This document shows, one piece after another, positions 8,064 to 16,048 of a stretch of 64,000 nucleotides of DNA (the stretch's first letter is position 1; each line of letters starts with the position of its first letter). Below the pieces are notes generated by a model, which searched no databases, was not told where the DNA came from, and saw only the letters and a list, made by a program, of their open reading frames with translations. The stretch is from Paenibacillus alkaliterrae (lineage in GTDB: Bacteria; Bacillota; Bacilli; Paenibacillales; Paenibacillaceae), in NCBI RefSeq assembly GCF_021532375.1, contig NZ_JAKGAP010000009.1, forward strand, positions 32,978 through 96,977. Direction: 5' to 3'. Made by a program: the position numbers and the translations under genes.

Positions 8064-8900
8064 ATGAAAATCAAATTGACACCTGAAGAAATTAAAAATG
8101 GCCGCCTCGATCCGGAAACGCTTGCAATCGCTATCGAGCAAGTAAAAGCGAACGGTTATATTGTATTCGACAAAGTATACAGCGACGAGCAAATGGCGGA
8201 GCTTCGCGGCGCTTTCGATCCGTTGTTCGATGAATACATCGAAAAGAAAGGCTACAACACTGGCACCAACCGGGCGCAGATGCATCTGCCGTTCCAGCAT
8301 CCGTTCAGTGATGCCTCGATCATCGAGCATCCGATCGCGATGTCCGTTATCGACGGGCTGCTTGGAGAGTACAATAAATTGGTCTACTTCGCATCCGATA
8401 CGCCGATGCCCGGTTCGGACTATCAAGCCGTGCATTGCGACATCAACCCGCTGTTCCCGGACCTGTCGGTTCCGCTGCCTCCATTCAGTCTCGTCTTGAA
8501 TATTCCGCTTGTGGATACGACGGAGGAGAACGGGCCGCTAGAAGTATGGCCGGGCGGCACGCATTTGCACGGAGACCGCGCGAACCAGGATACGCTGGGC
8601 GGCGTGATCAATCCGCACATGCACATCGTGAGAGCGGCCGAGCACATGCATTCCGAGAAAGTATACATGTCCGCCGGTTCCATCGTCATCCGCGACATCC
8701 GTATGTGGCACCGCGGCACGCCGAACCGTTCCGAATACCGCCGCACGAACATCGCGCTGATCTACAACCGCGACTGGTACGGCAGCGGCTACCAGATTCA
8801 AATTCCGACGGAAGTTTACGAGAATCTTCCGGAACGCTCCAAACAGCTGCTGCGCACCGAAAAAGTCGGCTACCCGGTTAAGATGCCCTGGGAATGGTAA
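8064..8900 (+). CDS. Phytanoyl-CoA dioxygenase (PhyH) family protein, second copy
   Basis: A 278-aa PhyH-type oxygenase, quite different in sequence from its neighbour. The iron ligands are H124-x-D126 in AVHCDIN and H216 in RMWHRGTPN, with an Arg pair in EYRRTN for the co-substrate. The start follows ACGGAGGT. Codon choice is more GC-rich than in the preceding gene, so the pair may not be a simple duplication. It is co-directional with the first PhyH gene and probably in the same transcript. Confidence 0.87.
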   Translation: MKIKLTPEEIKNGRLDPETLAIAIEQVKANGYIVFDKVYSDEQMAELRGAFDPLFDEYIEKKGYNTGTNRAQMHLPFQHPFSDASIIEHPIAMSVIDGLLGEYNKLVYFASDTPMPGSDYQAVHCDINPLFPDLSVPLPPFSLVLNIPLVDTTEENGPLEVWPGGTHLHGDRANQDTLGGVINPHMHIVRAAEHMHSEKVYMSAGSIVIRDIRMWHRGTPNRSEYRRTNIALIYNRDWYGSGYQIQIPTEVYENLPERSKQLLRTEKVGYPVKMPWEW

Positions 8901-9037
8901 CCGCTAGCCAATAGCCCTCGGTATTCGATGAGAATGCAGGGGATTAATGACTGCAGGACAGCTGTTTCTAAAATTGGAAACGTGAAGGAAAAACGGCTGC
9001 GTGAGCCGTTGCCACTTACTAAAAAATGAAAATGGGC

Positions 9038-9067
9038 TTGCTAAAACTAATACCATTAGTTTATTAT
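9038..9067 (+). promoter_or_regulatory. Promoter overlapping the double operator
   Basis: TTGCTA (9038-9043), an 18-bp spacer and TATTAT (9062-9067). The spacer is filled by the left palindrome of the double operator, so a bound repressor would block RNA polymerase. Confidence 0.5.
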
Positions 9068-9088
9068 AAAACTAATGGTATTAGTTTT
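9043..9088. promoter_or_regulatory. Double palindromic operator, probable TetR binding sites
   Basis: Two 20-bp arms (9043-9062 and 9069-9088) are perfect inverted copies separated by 6 bp. Each arm is itself a palindrome: ACTAATACCATTAGT (9046-9060) and ACTAATGGTATTAGT (9071-9085), that is ACTAAT-N3-ATTAGT, with centres 25 bp apart. This is the form expected for two TetR-dimer sites. A TetR gene lies about 450 bp downstream in the same direction, which suggests autoregulation of this unit. Confidence 0.75.
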
Positions 9089-9109
9089 TATTTGAGGAGG
9101 CCGATAGGG

Positions 9110-9500
9110 ATGAGGTTCATTCGTGAGAAGACGGTTGTACAGTTGACGTATTTACCAACTATTTTTCCGGTAAACTGCTATTTGGTGGAAGAGGAGGATG
9201 GCTTAACGCTTGTTGACGCCGCGCTTCCGAATAACGTTAAGGCAATCCTTCAAGCGGCAGAGCGGATGGAGAAACCGATTACTCGGATCGTGCACAGGCG
9301 TCGCGGTTTCCGGACAAATGAGACTGCTGTTCCCTTTTCCGGCCATGGCCACCTGGGATAAACAAACAAGCCTGGAAACGGCACGAAGGCTTAGCGCATT
9401 AAATCCGTCCTTGCTTGCGACGGGACACGGCAACATGTCGATGCAGCCGAGGCGGTTAATGGATCGGGCGATCGCCGAGGCGGAGCGGTCATTGGCTTAG
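9110..9500 (+). pseudogene. Metallo-beta-lactamase-fold hydrolase with core deleted
   Basis: The start (ATG at 9110 behind GAGGAGG) and the first 60 residues are normal for an MBL-fold hydrolase (LPTIFPVNCYLVEEEDG, LTLVDAALP, ITRIV). At about 9290 the frame changes and the sequence resumes in the C-terminal region (GVAVSGQMRLLFPFPAM, SLLATGHG) up to the stop at 9500. The section that should hold the metal-binding HxHxDH motif, about 100 codons, is absent. The product cannot be an active enzyme. The promoter, double operator and downstream TetR gene are intact. Confidence 0.85.
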
Positions 9501-9527
9501 TAGATAACGAAAGGAAGAATGATCTGC

Positions 9528-10091
9528 ATGACACCCAGAAAAGGGCTTGATTTACCGACGATTGTAGCAGCGGCGGCCGGAATTGCCGATGCTTCCGGCG
9601 TGGAAGAGGTAACGCTCGCCTCGCTTGCGCAAAAATTAGGCGTACGTTCTCCTTCCTTATATAATCATATCAAAGGATTGACAGGTTTGCGCATCCAGCT
9701 GGCCATTTACGGATTGAAGAAGCTAACCGCTGTCATAAACGATGATTTAAAGGATAAAGAAGGAGACGAGGCTATGCTTGCCATAGCTGCGGCCTATATC
9801 GCATTTGCCCGCGCCCACCCGGGCTTATACGAGCTAACGCTGCGCGCTCCAGATACCGGGGAGAAGGAATATGCGGAAGCAGGGCGGGTGCTGGTCGATA
9901 TATTAGTAGGGACGCTGAGCTATTATGAGCTCGACGCCGACATGTCAATCCATATTGTACGCGGCTTTCGCAGCTTATTGCACGGGTTCGCCTCCATCGA
10001 GCAGAAGGGCGGCTTCGGCATGCCGCAGGCTGTCGACGAAAGCTTGAAAATCGTGCTGCAAGCCTATTTAAAGGGATTAAGGCAGTCCTAA
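9528..10091 (+). CDS. TetR/AcrR-family repressor
   Basis: A 187-aa repressor: an N-terminal TetR helix-turn-helix (about residues 5-50, LASLAQKLGVRSPSLYNHI) and a C-terminal helical ligand domain resembling the WHG group. The ATG at 9528 is preferred to the one at 9519 because AAGGAAG is 10 bp upstream of it but only 1 bp from the earlier one. It lies 27 bp after the gutted MBL-fold gene and presumably acts at the paired palindromes at 9043-9088. TetR/MBL-fold pairs usually respond to small hydrophobic or lactone-like compounds. The regulator looks intact although its partner is broken. Confidence 0.88.
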   Translation: MTPRKGLDLPTIVAAAAGIADASGVEEVTLASLAQKLGVRSPSLYNHIKGLTGLRIQLAIYGLKKLTAVINDDLKDKEGDEAMLAIAAAYIAFARAHPGLYELTLRAPDTGEKEYAEAGRVLVDILVGTLSYYELDADMSIHIVRGFRSLLHGFASIEQKGGFGMPQAVDESLKIVLQAYLKGLRQS

Positions 10092-10097
10092 TGACAA

Positions 10098-10145
10098 AAA
10101 AAGAGCAATAGCCCGGCTGATTCGCTAGCGCTACTGCTCTTTTGT
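10098..10145. terminator. Bidirectional terminator between tetR-like and ROK genes
   Basis: AAAGAGCAATAGC pairs with GCTACTGCTCTTT, with A-rich and T-rich flanks on the two sides. It serves both convergent genes. Confidence 0.75.
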
Positions 10146-10149
10146 CCTA

Positions 10150-11040
10150 TTAATAAGACTTCTGTATTAATGCCGCCGCACCGATCAGACCTGCATCCTG
10201 CTGCAGTTGAGCTGGAACGATGGCGGTTTGCCGTCCTGACGGATTTAGCGCATGTTTGGATACATATTGCTGAACGGCTGAAAATAACGGATCGCCAACC
10301 TGCGAGACGCCGCCGCCGATTACGATTTTGTTCGGATCCAATAGATTGATGAGCGATACGCAGCCCATTCCGATATAGCCGAAAACGCGGTCGATCAACT
10401 CTGACATTTGCGGGTCGCCTTGCGCCGCCAGCTCGAACGCTTCCTTAGAGGTAACGTCGCGCCCTAGCAGCTCTGTCGCTTGACGCGTAATGGCGGTCCC
10501 CGAAGCTACAAGCTCCCAAGGCGTCCCGTCCGGATCGACGATCATAAAGCCGGCATCGCCGGCATTGCCCGTAGAGCCGGTAATAAGCTTGCCGTGCAAA
10601 TAAATGCCTGCGCCGATCCCCGTGCTTATTGTAATGAAAATAAAATGCTCGGTATCCTGCGCCGCTCCAAGCCATTTCTCGGCAAGCGCGGCAGCTGTCG
10701 CGTCGTTCTCCATTTTAATAGGTAGAGGGAGATGCGATCCCAGCGCTTCAACGACAGGAAAGTCCCACCAGCTTTTAAGGTTTGGCGGACAGGTAAGCTT
10801 CCCGTTCCGAGTATCGAGCGGTCCGGGCGCGCCCACGCCGATCCCCTTCATCGCTTCAAGCGAAAGTCCATTTTGCTCAGCCAGTTGCTTTACTGCTGAC
10901 GCCATTCTTTCCGTCATTTCGGACGGCGATACCGACAGATCGGTTTTTAAAGAACCTTTGGCCAGCACTGTTCCCTGCTGATCCACGAATCCGTACGCTA
11001 TCTTCGTTCCACCGATATCAATTCCTACTGCTATACTCAC
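10150..11040 (-). CDS. ROK-family sugar kinase without the zinc cluster
   Basis: A 296-aa ROK protein. The N-terminal phosphate loop is GIDIGGTKIAYG; the ATP-binding and catalytic region is MENDATAAALAE, with the catalytic Asp in END. Most ROK kinases then have a CxCGxxGCxE zinc loop after the GH motif. Here the corresponding segment is shortened to MIVDPDGTPWELVASGTAI, with no Cys, so the zinc site is missing. The GTG start is supported by GGAGGG 9 bp upstream. It likely phosphorylates a hexose such as glucose, though the altered loop makes the substrate uncertain. It is single, facing the TetR gene. Confidence 0.85.
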   Translation of the reverse strand: MSIAVGIDIGGTKIAYGFVDQQGTVLAKGSLKTDLSVSPSEMTERMASAVKQLAEQNGLSLEAMKGIGVGAPGPLDTRNGKLTCPPNLKSWWDFPVVEALGSHLPLPIKMENDATAAALAEKWLGAAQDTEHFIFITISTGIGAGIYLHGKLITGSTGNAGDAGFMIVDPDGTPWELVASGTAITRQATELLGRDVTSKEAFELAAQGDPQMSELIDRVFGYIGMGCVSLINLLDPNKIVIGGGVSQVGDPLFSAVQQYVSKHALNPSGRQTAIVPAQLQQDAGLIGAAALIQKSY

Positions 11041-11159
11041 GTAATACCCTCCAATTAGATGAAAAAAAGATGCTGTATGCGTTTGAAAAAAAGTCTATCA
11101 TATTCGGGCCCTATTAGGAAGAAGGCAGCTTGCCGTCAGCATTTTGAGAGAGGTAATTT

Positions 11160-11188
11160 TTGACTATAAGTAAAGCTGTACAAATAAT
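11160..11188 (+). promoter_or_regulatory. Promoter of the MFS gene
   Basis: TTGACT (11160-11165), a 17-bp spacer and AATAAT (11183-11188). Confidence 0.5.
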
Positions 11189-11223
11189 TGCGAGTGTAGT
11201 AATATCCAATCAAATGAGGTGCT

Positions 11224-11263
11224 AGAGAGAGAGGATCCTTTGCGGCGCAAGGGGGTCCTCTCT
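11224..11263 (+). promoter_or_regulatory. Hairpin in the 5' leader of the MFS gene
   Basis: AGAGAGGATCC and GGGTCCTCTCT can pair across a short loop (TTTGCGGCGCAAG). The structure lies between the promoter and the chosen ATG at 11303. There is no T tract, so it is not a plain terminator. It could affect mRNA stability or translation. Confidence 0.4.
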
Positions 11264-11302
11264 GTGTTTACTAACCATTCAAAGAAGAAGGTATCAGTTC
11301 AT

Positions 11303-12538
11303 ATGGAGCCAGAAGCCCAAAAAAATCGGCGATTTATTAAATTGGGTATGCCGATGACCGCAAGAGTTTGGAGAAACGCCCGCATCGATCTATGGGCATC
11401 CTGCTTATTCAGCCTATTTAATGTCGTAATTAATCAGTTTTACATTGCCTTTGCGATTCAGCAAGGGGCAAGCAATCTGCAGGTCGGCCTGTTATCGGCG
11501 GCACCTGCAGTCGGCTTGCTATTTTCCCCTTTCTGGGCTGCATGGATCGAGAAGGCGAACAATCCGCGGCCGTTCGTCATTATTCCGAATGCGATCGGAA
11601 GACTGCTCTTGCTGCTGCCTGCCTTGTTCGCGTATCCTTCGGTCTATGTAGCTGCCGCGCTTTTGTTTCAGCTATTAATGGGCATTTCAGCGCCTGCGTA
11701 TGCCGCGCTAATTTCGCGCATGTACCCCTCGGATCTTAGAGGAAGACTGATGGGTTATGTTCGAGTGGCGATGGGAATTCTGATGATTCCGCTAGCTTAT
11801 TTTGTCGGCAGTTGGTCGGATGCCTTCGGCCCGTCGGGCCCGCTTATTGCTGCTTCGATTATCGGCATGCTTTCCATTGGTTTGTTTAATACGTTGAAGC
11901 TTCCCAAACAGAGGGAGAAGGCCAAACCGATTATGGGAAAAACGGCAAGCCGCTTTCCTCTGCAGGAGCAATGGAAGCTCGTAAAGGAAAATCGGACGCT
12001 GGCCGTTTTCCTGGTCGCGACGACGTTCTCAGGCTTTGGCAATATGCTCGCCTATCCGTTGTATCAGATCATTCAGGTTGACGTTCTGGAGCTGTCAAAC
12101 GTGCAAATCGGCTTTGCCCGCGTCGCTTATTTTACGGCTCTGCTGCTAACATTTTTAATCGCGGGCTGGATGATTGACCGCTTTGACATCAAATATACGC
12201 TGCTTTTCGGCATTGCTGCTTATGCGGTCGTTCCGATGCTTTATGGTGTTTGGGGCAGCTATGCTGCCGTTATTACGGGCAATGCGATCCAAGGGATCGG
12301 TGAGGCCATCTGGGATATCGGCATTCTCGCTTTCGTTTTCCGGCTGGCTCCGGGGCGGGAAGCGATGGTATTCGGTCTTCATCTCATGCTCTTCGGGGTA
12401 AGGGGAACGTTGGGACCGATTATAAGCTCCTCGCTGTCTACGAGCGTTTCCTTGTCCGTGCTGCTTATCGTTGCTTCTATTTGCGGCTGGATCGGAACGC
12501 TTCTGTTCGTCTCCGGCAACTGGAAGCGCAGGTTATGA
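11303..12538 (+). CDS. Major facilitator superfamily transporter
   Basis: An integral membrane protein of about 411 aa with 11-12 hydrophobic segments and MFS loop motifs (RMYPSDLRGRLMGY between TM4 and TM5, IAGWMIDRFDIKYTLLFG in the second half). The ATG at 11303 is chosen because AAGAAGG lies about 10 bp upstream. An in-frame GTG at 11219 would add 28 residues, but it runs through the leader hairpin and those residues do not look like a transporter N-terminus. No substrate-specific feature is visible. A terminator shared with the convergent PhyH gene follows. Confidence 0.85.
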   Translation: MEPEAQKNRRFIKLGMPMTARVWRNARIDLWASCLFSLFNVVINQFYIAFAIQQGASNLQVGLLSAAPAVGLLFSPFWAAWIEKANNPRPFVIIPNAIGRLLLLLPALFAYPSVYVAAALLFQLLMGISAPAYAALISRMYPSDLRGRLMGYVRVAMGILMIPLAYFVGSWSDAFGPSGPLIAASIIGMLSIGLFNTLKLPKQREKAKPIMGKTASRFPLQEQWKLVKENRTLAVFLVATTFSGFGNMLAYPLYQIIQVDVLELSNVQIGFARVAYFTALLLTFLIAGWMIDRFDIKYTLLFGIAAYAVVPMLYGVWGSYAAVITGNAIQGIGEAIWDIGILAFVFRLAPGREAMVFGLHLMLFGVRGTLGPIISSSLSTSVSLSVLLIVASICGWIGTLLFVSGNWKRRL

Positions 12539-12580
12539 AGAATTTATCATAATATTTGATTAGTGCAAATATCCAAAATA

Positions 12581-12623
12581 AAAGGCAACCCAGCGGTTCG
12601 AATGAAACTGCAGGGCTGCCTTT
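12581..12623. terminator. Bidirectional terminator
   Basis: AAAGGCA (12581-12587) pairs with TGCCTTT (12617-12623), with a further inner stem. It lies between the convergent MFS and PhyH genes. Confidence 0.6.
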
Positions 12624-12627
12624 ATTC

Positions 12628-13464
12628 TTAAGACTTTTTGTACACCAGTGGATTAAGAGGGCTTCCTGCGATACTGCCTGGCACACAACCTGGCAACCAT
12701 GTCTCGAGATCAGAACGTCTAGCATTGCTGTCCGGCTCTGTAACACGAGTGTCATCAGCGTAGTAGATTATGGTCATTACTTTGCGCATATGGTCTGTCG
12801 GGTTGCCAGGCGCGGAGTGCATGGTCCAGCCAGCATGGAAAGTAGCGTCTCCAGCCGACATTGCGCCGTAGTTTATTTGCGGGATGCCGCGGCCTTCAAT
12901 AAATTGACCAAGTGTTTTGTGCGACTCATCGGAGATTCCTTGCTTGCTTACATAACCTAAATGATTGGAGCCGGAAGCAAAATTCATCGTGCCCACTTCC
13001 GCTGGAATAGGGACAAGCGGCATCCACATCGTAATGGTATGGTTCGTATCAAGCGGCCAGTAGATTTGATCTTGATGCCATGGCGTATGTCCGCCCCCGG
13101 GTTCTTTGAATAGCGCTTGATCATGGTAAATGCGAACGCCGTCGACGCCCATCAAATCTGCTGCGATCTTCGCAAAGCGCTTTGCCAGTGTGAATTTTGC
13201 TGCAGCTTCACTCTTCTTCCAAAGGTTTCCTACTTGGATAAACGCTTTGCCGTATGTATCCCTTGCGGCAATCGGCTTATCATGGTAATTCAACTTAAAT
13301 ACCCAATCACTGATAATCGGTTCATAAGTCTGAATTTCTTCTGCGGATGCGACATTTTTCAAAAAGATATTGCCATCCTCTTGATAGGATTTGATTTGCT
13401 CTTGGGTAAGATGGTAGCATTCTTTAAGTGAAGAAAATTCGTTTTCGTTAAGATTGTTGCCCAT
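12628..13464 (-). CDS. Phytanoyl-CoA dioxygenase (PhyH) family protein, third copy
   Basis: A 278-aa Fe(II)/2-oxoglutarate oxygenase. Iron ligands are H130-x-D132 in TPWHQDQIYWP and H216 in WTMHSAPGN; the following HMRKVMTIIYY carries the co-substrate Arg. The sequence is closer to the PhyH proteins that act on small metabolites (GGGHTPWHQD) than to the copy at 8064. The start follows AAGGAGG. It is divergent from an AraC regulator at 13749, repeating the AraC/PhyH arrangement at 6.2-8.9 kb, so it is probably induced by that regulator. The substrate is unknown. Confidence 0.88.
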   Translation of the reverse strand: MGNNLNENEFSSLKECYHLTQEQIKSYQEDGNIFLKNVASAEEIQTYEPIISDWVFKLNYHDKPIAARDTYGKAFIQVGNLWKKSEAAAKFTLAKRFAKIAADLMGVDGVRIYHDQALFKEPGGGHTPWHQDQIYWPLDTNHTITMWMPLVPIPAEVGTMNFASGSNHLGYVSKQGISDESHKTLGQFIEGRGIPQINYGAMSAGDATFHAGWTMHSAPGNPTDHMRKVMTIIYYADDTRVTEPDSNARRSDLETWLPGCVPGSIAGSPLNPLVYKKS

Positions 13465-13748
13465 TGTGTTTCCTCCTTAGACTGTTTTTGATAATTATAC
13501 TGCCAGATGTCAATTGTACAATTCACCTGCGAACACATAGTTACCGCATCTGGTTCTGACAAACTTCCAAAAATACCAGTAAACCCGCCTTTTGCGACTT
13601 CTTCGAACTTCCGTTCAGCTACAGTGTAACAGTTCCTGTCCTGGTTTGGCTTTGTCAAAGCTTTAAATAAGTTTGTCAAAAACAACTGTATTATTAATTA
13701 GCTTATGATAACATATGTGTATGTGTTAGGACGGGAGGGCAGTTTTCA

Positions 13749-14624
13749 ATGAAGTATAGTATGGATTCAATGATGAATTATCCGATTCTTCCCTTTATAC
13801 GCGAGTGCGATTTTGCGGTGAGAAAGCCTTGGGAAAGCCCGGAGCGCCGCTTGCTTGATTATTTGCTTATCTATGTGCAGGACGGCGAATGCTCGTTCAT
13901 TGTAGATGGGGAAACTAATGATTTCGGAAAAGGTGAGTTTTGTCTTATACAGCCGAACAGCGTCAACCGCTTAGAAGGGAAAACGAAAACGGTAACACCG
14001 TTTGCGCATTTTGATATTTTTTACAGTTCAAGCCGTGAACAAAGCTTTCCAACACGCGCAGGTCAATTAGATTTGACCTCCTATCAGCACCTATTGCAGC
14101 CTAGACTGGATGAAATGTTTCAAATTGACATTCCTGTAAAGTTAAATCTGAGCCATCCAGCGAAATTCCGAGATACGTTTCTGCAAGTGGTGGAGTATTG
14201 GCAGTATAGGGACCCGATTATGTTACTGAAGGCGCAAACCGGAATGATGGAGCTTGTAACTATCTTATTGGAGAATTACATGCCTGCCAAGCATGCACAG
14301 CGAACGTCGCCGCAGGCATTGAACTGGATTTCTTCATACTTCTCTTTTAATCTTGGAGAACCTCTATCGGTGGTTGATATGGCTCGCAGAGCCAATCTAT
14401 CTACTTCCAGATTTAATGATGTATTCAAAATGCAATATGGAATGACTCCGCATCAATACTTGTTGGACATGCGCATTAACCACGCATGCGAGCTGCTGTT
14501 TACATCCGAGTTGACACAAGAACAAATTTCGAATTATTGCGGATTTTCTGACATTCACCATTTTTCTAAATCTTTTAGAAAGAAAATAGGGGTGCCTCCT
14601 GGTGAATACCGAAAACAGAGCTAG
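13749..14624 (+). CDS. AraC-family transcriptional regulator
   Basis: A 291-aa regulator: an N-terminal cupin-like sensor (QDGECSFIVDGE, KGEFCLIQPNSVNRL) and a C-terminal double helix-turn-helix (about residues 190-290, DMARRANLSTSRFNDVF and QISNYCGFSDIHHFSKSF, ending GVPPGEYRK). The start follows CGGGAGGG. The intergenic region of about 285 bp shared with the divergent PhyH gene is the likely control region. The convergent ArsR-like gene begins its 3' end only 10 bp downstream. Confidence 0.88.
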   Translation: MKYSMDSMMNYPILPFIRECDFAVRKPWESPERRLLDYLLIYVQDGECSFIVDGETNDFGKGEFCLIQPNSVNRLEGKTKTVTPFAHFDIFYSSSREQSFPTRAGQLDLTSYQHLLQPRLDEMFQIDIPVKLNLSHPAKFRDTFLQVVEYWQYRDPIMLLKAQTGMMELVTILLENYMPAKHAQRTSPQALNWISSYFSFNLGEPLSVVDMARRANLSTSRFNDVFKMQYGMTPHQYLLDMRINHACELLFTSELTQEQISNYCGFSDIHHFSKSFRKKIGVPPGEYRKQS

Positions 14625-14633
14625 TCTTGTGAA

Positions 14634-15533
14634 TCAATAAGCGACATAGACTTGAATATCCTGGTCGTAGTTGCCGAACTGCTTGCCGAACATGCTTAAC
14701 CCGCCGCTATGGGCAGCTGTTTCGGGAGCACTGATCCGGAAGCGGATATCGTCTCCGTAATGGATCGCAAGATCTTGAACCGTCCGATCGGAAATACGAA
14801 TGCCGTCGATATAGGAGCCCTCCGAATCGACGGTTATTTGTTTGAGCAAACCATGCTGCGTGCCAAGCTTCCACCAGCTCGGTGTATAGACGCCCTTCAC
14901 AGCTCCAAAGTCGCCTGGACAGGTCCAAGCACCCAAGCAAGTGTCATTAATATAGAAGGTAAGATCGGATGGCCAGTTCTCATTGTAGTGAGGTGCTTCC
15001 GAGCAAATTTCCAGAGAAATCGATAGACTTCTTACGCTCTGCTTGCCCACCAAATAGTTCGGAATCCGATATTCTATAAAGCCGCTTCCGAACCATAGAT
15101 GACAGGCCTTCACATGCTCAGGGTCGGAGAAATATCGGGGATCGTCAACCATGCCGATAATTTTCGTGTCGGAGGCCAGCCCGCAAGTAGGCTTTACATC
15201 ATAAGCAGAGTATTGTCCGATCGGGATGGATACGGCATAGCGGTTCTGATCATCCTGCTTCTTAGCCCGAAATTGCAGCGTTGCCGATTCGAGCGTTAGA
15301 TGGCATATCTTCTGACGGCCCCTCGTGCTAGGAACGCTTTCAGTCGTTATAATGAAAGCTTCCTCCAGTTTTTGCACATGCTTCGTCACGATAGCGGACG
15401 AGAAGCCAAGCGATTCCGCGAGGTCTTTGATATTCATCGGCCGTTCATTGAGCAATTCGATAATCTTTATTCGCGTATCAGATGCAAAGCACTCCAGAAA
15501 CTTCAAGTTTTGGCTGTTGACCTCAATGTTCAT
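14634..15533 (-). CDS. ArsR-like winged-helix regulator with long C-terminal domain
   Basis: A 299-aa protein. Residues about 10-80 form an ArsR/HTH_5 winged helix (KIIELLNERPMNIKDLAESLGFSS followed by IVTKHVQKLEEA). The remaining 210 residues are rich in Trp, Tyr, Gly and beta-strand-like segments and are not a known ArsR metal site; no Cys pair is placed for metal binding. The length is about three times that of a simple ArsR repressor. In this sugar-enzyme neighbourhood the C-terminal domain may sense a carbohydrate, which is inference. A good promoter lies upstream. Confidence 0.75.
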   Translation of the reverse strand: MNIEVNSQNLKFLECFASDTRIKIIELLNERPMNIKDLAESLGFSSAIVTKHVQKLEEAFIITTESVPSTRGRQKICHLTLESATLQFRAKKQDDQNRYAVSIPIGQYSAYDVKPTCGLASDTKIIGMVDDPRYFSDPEHVKACHLWFGSGFIEYRIPNYLVGKQSVRSLSISLEICSEAPHYNENWPSDLTFYINDTCLGAWTCPGDFGAVKGVYTPSWWKLGTQHGLLKQITVDSEGSYIDGIRISDRTVQDLAIHYGDDIRFRISAPETAAHSGGLSMFGKQFGNYDQDIQVYVAY

Positions 15534-15563
15534 GAAAAACCCTCATTTTATTCTTTTTCCTAT

Positions 15564-15592
15564 ATTATATAATCCATAAGTTAATCATACAA
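15564..15592 (-). promoter_or_regulatory. Promoter of the ArsR-like gene
   Basis: On the minus strand TTGTAT, a 17-bp spacer and TATAAT (the complement of 15587-15592 and 15564-15569). Confidence 0.6.
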
Positions 15593-15600
15593 CTTAAAAG

Positions 15601-15616
15601 TTTACTAATGTAAACG
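15601..15616. promoter_or_regulatory. Inverted repeat upstream of the ArsR-like promoter
   Basis: GTTTAC-TAAT-GTAAAC, two perfect 6-bp arms, lies 9 bp upstream of the -35 box. It could be an operator for the ArsR-like protein or for a LacI-type regulator. Confidence 0.4.
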
Positions 15617-15623
15617 AGCAACA

Positions 15624-15674
15624 AACAAAGGAGAGTCGATGGCGCTGCTGGCACCATCGACTCTCCTTTGTTTC
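15624..15674 (-). terminator. Long perfect hairpin terminator
   Basis: Perfect 20-bp arms at 15624-15643 and 15655-15674, containing AAAGGAGAGTCGATGG, around an 11-nt loop, with T-rich tails on both strands. It ends the small gene at 15710-15937. Confidence 0.75.
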
Positions 15675-15709
15675 ATTTCATATGGACATACGGTGACTTA
15701 GAAGTTTGA

Positions 15710-15937
15710 TTAGTAAAGGGAAATAGTCAGCGTGTCGCGCTCGAAATAGGAATGCAGCGTAGCTTCGCTGCCTACAATTTCAACGCTTATTAGTGATTTA
15801 ATACAGGTTTTCAAAGCGTTTTTGCCAGTTGTGAGCTTCCGGTTGAGCACGGCAGACAGCTTTTCGATAGCTTGTTTATTTGTATCGGTTAAGTAAACAG
15901 GTATCGTTTTATTTTGGAAAATCATTATCGTTTTCAT
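15710..15937 (-). CDS. Small protein of 75 aa, unrecognised
   Basis: The protein starts MKTIMIFQNKTIPVYLTD and ends FERDTLTISLY. The ATG at 15937 is chosen because ATGGAGGTT lies 8 bp upstream and overlaps an earlier in-frame ATG. It appears alpha/beta with alternating short strands and a central lysine-rich helix; there is no signal peptide, Cys motif or membrane segment. It has its own ribosome site and a strong terminator, so it is likely expressed on its own. No family recognised. Confidence 0.6.
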   Translation of the reverse strand: MKTIMIFQNKTIPVYLTDTNKQAIEKLSAVLNRKLTTGKNALKTCIKSLISVEIVGSEATLHSYFERDTLTISLY

Positions 15938-16048
15938 GGTAGAAACCTCCATCCCGCGAAGGAATTTTTTTATAGTTTAACTTACAAATATTAAATCATT
16001 CTTAAAAAAGCGTGAGAATTTGGTTACAAAGCTGTAACTTTTCTGGCC

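Noticed and set aside
11219..11302. GTG start for the MFS transporter
   Set aside because: It would translate the leader hairpin and add 28 residues unlike MFS N-termini; the ATG at 11303 has AAGAAGG in front.
13359..13685. Minus-strand frame extending past the PhyH start at 13464
   Set aside because: It is in another frame, covers the divergent promoter region and has no ribosome site.
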